The translations under genes were made by a program, and so were the position numbers. A stretch of DNA of 6,734 nt from Victivallales bacterium. Lineage in GTDB: Bacteria > Verrucomicrobiota > Lentisphaeria > Oligosphaerales > Oligosphaeraceae. The stretch lies in assembly GCA_900771165.1 (NCBI GenBank), contig CAAGMX010000166.1:1-6734 (forward strand). Reading direction: 5' to 3'. This document shows, piece after piece, positions 4,618-6,734 of the stretch. Position 1 is the first letter of the stretch. Each line of letters opens with the position of its first letter. The notes under the pieces are model-generated. The model made no database searches. It had not been told where the DNA came from and was given only the letters and a program-made list of their open reading frames with translations.

Positions 4618-5433
4618 ATGAAAAAGAACCTGCTCTTCTCCCTGCTCGCCCTGCTTCTTTTGGCAGGGGCCGTTGCCATCGGTCTGTATCGTTCGGCCGA
4701 CCCCACCATGGAAGAGGAGCATCCTGCCCCCTCTGCCGTCAATCCGGCAAGGCCCCCCGCTCCCTCCCTGGACACCAGCTCCGTTACGCAAGAGGCGACA
4801 CCTGCCGAGGACGAAGAAGTGGTCTTCTTCTCCTCCCAGCTGGATTGGAACGAGGAGGAGGCTCGGGATAGCGAAGTGCAGAGAATGCAGGAGATTCTGG
4901 ACACCAACCAGAACGAGGACATTTTGGCCCAGGCGGAGTTTCTGGTGCAGTCCGCCTCGGAGGTGCGGCGTCACGCCGCCATCGCTCCCCTCCAATGGGT
5001 CAACAATCCTGCAGCCATCCGGCTCCTGAGCCAGCTGGTGGGGGATTCCGAGCCGGAGATCGCCATGGAGGCGGTCTCCGCCATCGGCGGCATCCTGGAC
5101 ACCATTGCCACAGAGATCAATACCTCGGAAGAAGGCGAACTGGAAACGACGGAGGACCTGGATCTGGATGAATTTTATGAATCCGCCACCGAAGCGCTTC
5201 TGGCCTGCACTGACCAGGATTCCCTGGATGTCCTTATGCTGAAAATCTCCACCATGGATGTGTCCCTGGCTCTTCCCATCTTTTTGGAAATTCTGGAAAA
5301 CGGCCAGGATTGGCAGCAGCAAACCGCCTTGGAATATATGGACAACGTGACCCATGGGGATGGGGTCACCAACCGGGAAGAGGCCTACCTTTGGTTGAAA
5401 AACGCCAAGGGAGAACAGCGAGTGGATCCCTGA
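4618..5433 (+). CDS. Membrane-anchored acidic HEAT-like repeat protein
   Basis: The 271-residue protein starts MKKNLLF and has one hydrophobic segment at about residues 5-22 with no clear cleavage site, so it is probably an N-terminal anchor with the rest in the periplasm. Residues 25-65 are a Pro/Ala/Glu-rich linker. From about 98 onward, paired helices resemble HEAT/PBS-lyase-type repeats: about 100-125, PAAIRLLSQLVGDSEPEIAM with AVSAIGGIL (131-160), and LALPIFLEILENGQ with TALEYMDN (217-243). A Glu/Asp-rich insertion lies at 168-186. Such repeats act as protein-binding scaffolds; no catalytic motif is seen. I chose ATG 4618 because the signal anchor begins there; an in-frame ATG at 4450 lies in the terminator. 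There is no Shine-Dalgarno before the start. The lipoprotein gene follows after 55 bases, so the two are likely co-transcribed and may act together in the envelope. Confidence 0.78.
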   Translation: MKKNLLFSLLALLLLAGAVAIGLYRSADPTMEEEHPAPSAVNPARPPAPSLDTSSVTQEATPAEDEEVVFFSSQLDWNEEEARDSEVQRMQEILDTNQNEDILAQAEFLVQSASEVRRHAAIAPLQWVNNPAAIRLLSQLVGDSEPEIAMEAVSAIGGILDTIATEINTSEEGELETTEDLDLDEFYESATEALLACTDQDSLDVLMLKISTMDVSLALPIFLEILENGQDWQQQTALEYMDNVTHGDGVTNREEAYLWLKNAKGEQRVDP

Positions 5434-5488
5434 CCATTTCCCCCTACCGCCCACACAGACATTTTCCCTACCCTCCATTCTCCCGCCC

Positions 5489-6646
5489 ATGAACTCCCTG
5501 CTCCCCCTCCTTTGCGCTCTCCTCCTCCTGGCCGTCGCCCCCGGATGCTCCCCCTCCTCCCCCTCTCTCCAGGAAGAAGGAACACCCCTTGCGGCAGAGG
5601 AAACCGCCTTTCAGGAGGAAGCCTCTCTGGAAGAGAGCGAAGAATCTGAAGCCAGCCGCACCGAGGCAGGCATGGCGAGATTAGCCGGACGGGATGTGGC
5701 CCTGCGTCTTTATGACCAGGAATACACCTATAGCGAGATCCTGGAGTATTTCCAGCGGGTGCAGAGCGTTTCTCGCCGGGGAAATACGGGAAGCAACCAG
5801 AACGCCCCCGCCTTTGAGAAGGATACCAGACAACAAAAGAAATGCCTCCAATTCCTCCGGGGAATCATCCAGCAAAAGGTCCTCCTCCAGGAGGCCCGGG
5901 AGAAATGCCAGCCCCCCACCGAGACGGATCGTCATCGCCTCTCCCTCCGCTGGGCGGAAACCAACCCCGGGAAAACCCTGGACGACTATCTGTCCCGCTT
6001 CTCCGACACCCCCGCGAACCCCCTCCAGATCTCCCGCTCCGACGCCCTCCTCCTCCTGAAATATCTGGACAGCCGCCTGGAGGAAGTCCAGGTTCCCCCG
6101 GAAGTCCTGGAGGAAGGGAAAAAGAAACTCCAGGGACTCCGGGAATACTTCCAACAGGAGATGGCGAAGAAACTGGAGGAGTTCAAGACCATTGCCGAGA
6201 TGGATGGTTTTCACACCGACGAGGGGTTCTGCCTCCTGGCGAAAACCTTCTCCGAAGGCACTGAATCCGTGAACGGCGGCGTCTTCTCCACCCCCATGAC
6301 CCGCCAGGAAATCACCGACTGCAACTGGGGACAGCCTTTCACCCTGGGCAAAGGACAGACCAGCGGACTCATCGAAACCCCCACCTCCTATCGCTATATC
6401 CGTGTTCTGGAGGAATACCCGCCGGAACAGGCGGGAGGGGAGGAAACCCTGAAGGTGGCCCAGATCCTGCTTTCCAAACGGGAGCTGGAAGGGGTCCCCA
6501 CCGAGGAGGAACTCCGCAAGAAAATGCAGAAGGACTTCCAGGAAAAGTGGGTCCTCCAGCATATCGCCCCCACCCTCCGCTCCGAGGCCTTCGACTGCCC
6601 CCTCTTCCCCTTGATCCTGGAAGAGTGGCTCCCCGCCGCAGAATAG
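5489..6646 (+). CDS. SurA/parvulin-like lipoprotein, isomerase site degenerate
   Basis: SurA/PpiC-type proteins assist folding of exported proteins in the periplasm. This 385-residue protein starts MNSLLPLLCALLLLAVAPGC: a lipoprotein signal with Cys20 as the likely lipidated residue, although APGC is an imperfect lipobox. Residues 22-60 are a Glu/Ser-rich linker. Residues 68-200 are helical and resemble the SurA N-terminal chaperone region (QFLRGIIQQKVLLQEAREKC at 121-140). Residues 240-310 match the C-terminal half of a parvulin domain: GFCLLAKTFSEG, ESVNGGVFS, PFTLGKGQTSGLIETPTSYR, YIRVLEEY. The usual first strand with HIL is not found, and the conserved GYHII is SYRYI, so both parvulin histidines seem lost. 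Residues 320-380 (KVAQILLSK onward) are a further helical segment. There is no Shine-Dalgarno. Chaperone-like rather than isomerase function is inferred. Confidence 0.75.
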   Translation: MNSLLPLLCALLLLAVAPGCSPSSPSLQEEGTPLAAEETAFQEEASLEESEESEASRTEAGMARLAGRDVALRLYDQEYTYSEILEYFQRVQSVSRRGNTGSNQNAPAFEKDTRQQKKCLQFLRGIIQQKVLLQEAREKCQPPTETDRHRLSLRWAETNPGKTLDDYLSRFSDTPANPLQISRSDALLLLKYLDSRLEEVQVPPEVLEEGKKKLQGLREYFQQEMAKKLEEFKTIAEMDGFHTDEGFCLLAKTFSEGTESVNGGVFSTPMTRQEITDCNWGQPFTLGKGQTSGLIETPTSYRYIRVLEEYPPEQAGGEETLKVAQILLSKRELEGVPTEEELRKKMQKDFQEKWVLQHIAPTLRSEAFDCPLFPLILEEWLPAAE

Positions 6647-6734
6647 CCTCTCCCACCCCCGGGGGTTCCCGGCCGGGATGTTTCCCGGCCTCCACCCACG
6701 GGGTAGACGGGCCTCCCACCGCCGTAAACGGGGT
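6647..6734 (+). terminator. GC hairpin after the lipoprotein gene; remainder non-coding
   Basis: GGCCGGGA (6671-6678), loop TGTT, TCCCGGCC (6683-6690) is a perfect 8-bp hairpin 24 bases after the stop, preceded by the palindrome CCCCCGGGGG (6656-6665). No T-run follows, so termination would be Rho-dependent or weak. I see no gene start in the remaining bases. Confidence 0.5.

Noticed and set aside
4609..5490. Minus-strand open frame of 293 codons opposite the HEAT-like gene
   Set aside because: Gly/His/Gln-rich shadow of a gene with a good signal anchor and helical repeats.
5681..6562. Minus-strand open frame of 293 codons opposite the SurA-like lipoprotein
   Set aside because: Shadow of a plus-strand gene with lipoprotein signal and parvulin-like motifs.

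Overview
The window looks like a piece of a GC-rich Gram-negative chromosome. Exported proteins, a lipoprotein and a parvulin/SurA-like protein point to a cell with a periplasm. The overall style (many starts without Shine-Dalgarno, SurA-like lipoprotein, unfamiliar abundant exported protein) resembles the PVC group (Verrucomicrobiota, Kiritimatiellota, Lentisphaerota). That placement is tentative, because no rRNA or universal marker beyond ssb and rsmE is present. Bases 1-20 are not genomic: they match the 3' end of the Illumina TruSeq read-1 adapter, so the true sequence starts at about base 21.

Left third (minus strand, 2318 down to 21): a compact gene set reading ssb, then rsmE, then a polysaccharide pyruvyl transferase family gene. 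The transferase overlaps the rsmE stop by an ATGA junction and is cut off by the adapter/contig end. A divergent AT-rich control region (2415-2540) lies upstream of ssb. It holds a plausible sigma-70-type promoter, three copies of ATGAAARTT and two inverted repeats.

Middle (plus strand): a small exported coiled-coil protein (2687-3034) is closed by a 19-bp hairpin. Next comes a 396-base gap containing an AT-rich promoter region, then a 308-residue secreted protein of no family I recognise (3431-4357). That gene has a clear promoter, a long leader, a Shine-Dalgarno, strongly biased codon use and a double 3' hairpin ending in a textbook UUCG terminator. These features suggest a very abundant exported or surface protein.

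Right third (plus strand): two envelope genes 55 bases apart, a membrane-anchored acidic HEAT-like repeat protein (4618-5433) and a SurA/parvulin-like lipoprotein (5489-6646) whose isomerase active site looks degenerate. Both lack a Shine-Dalgarno. A perfect GC hairpin follows the second gene, and nothing codes in the last 88 bases.

The minus-strand genes serve DNA replication/repair, ribosome modification and surface polysaccharide. All four plus-strand genes encode exported or envelope proteins. I see no mobile element, CRISPR array, tRNA or rRNA. The best candidate for something undescribed is the abundant secreted protein at 3431-4357 with its regulatory architecture.
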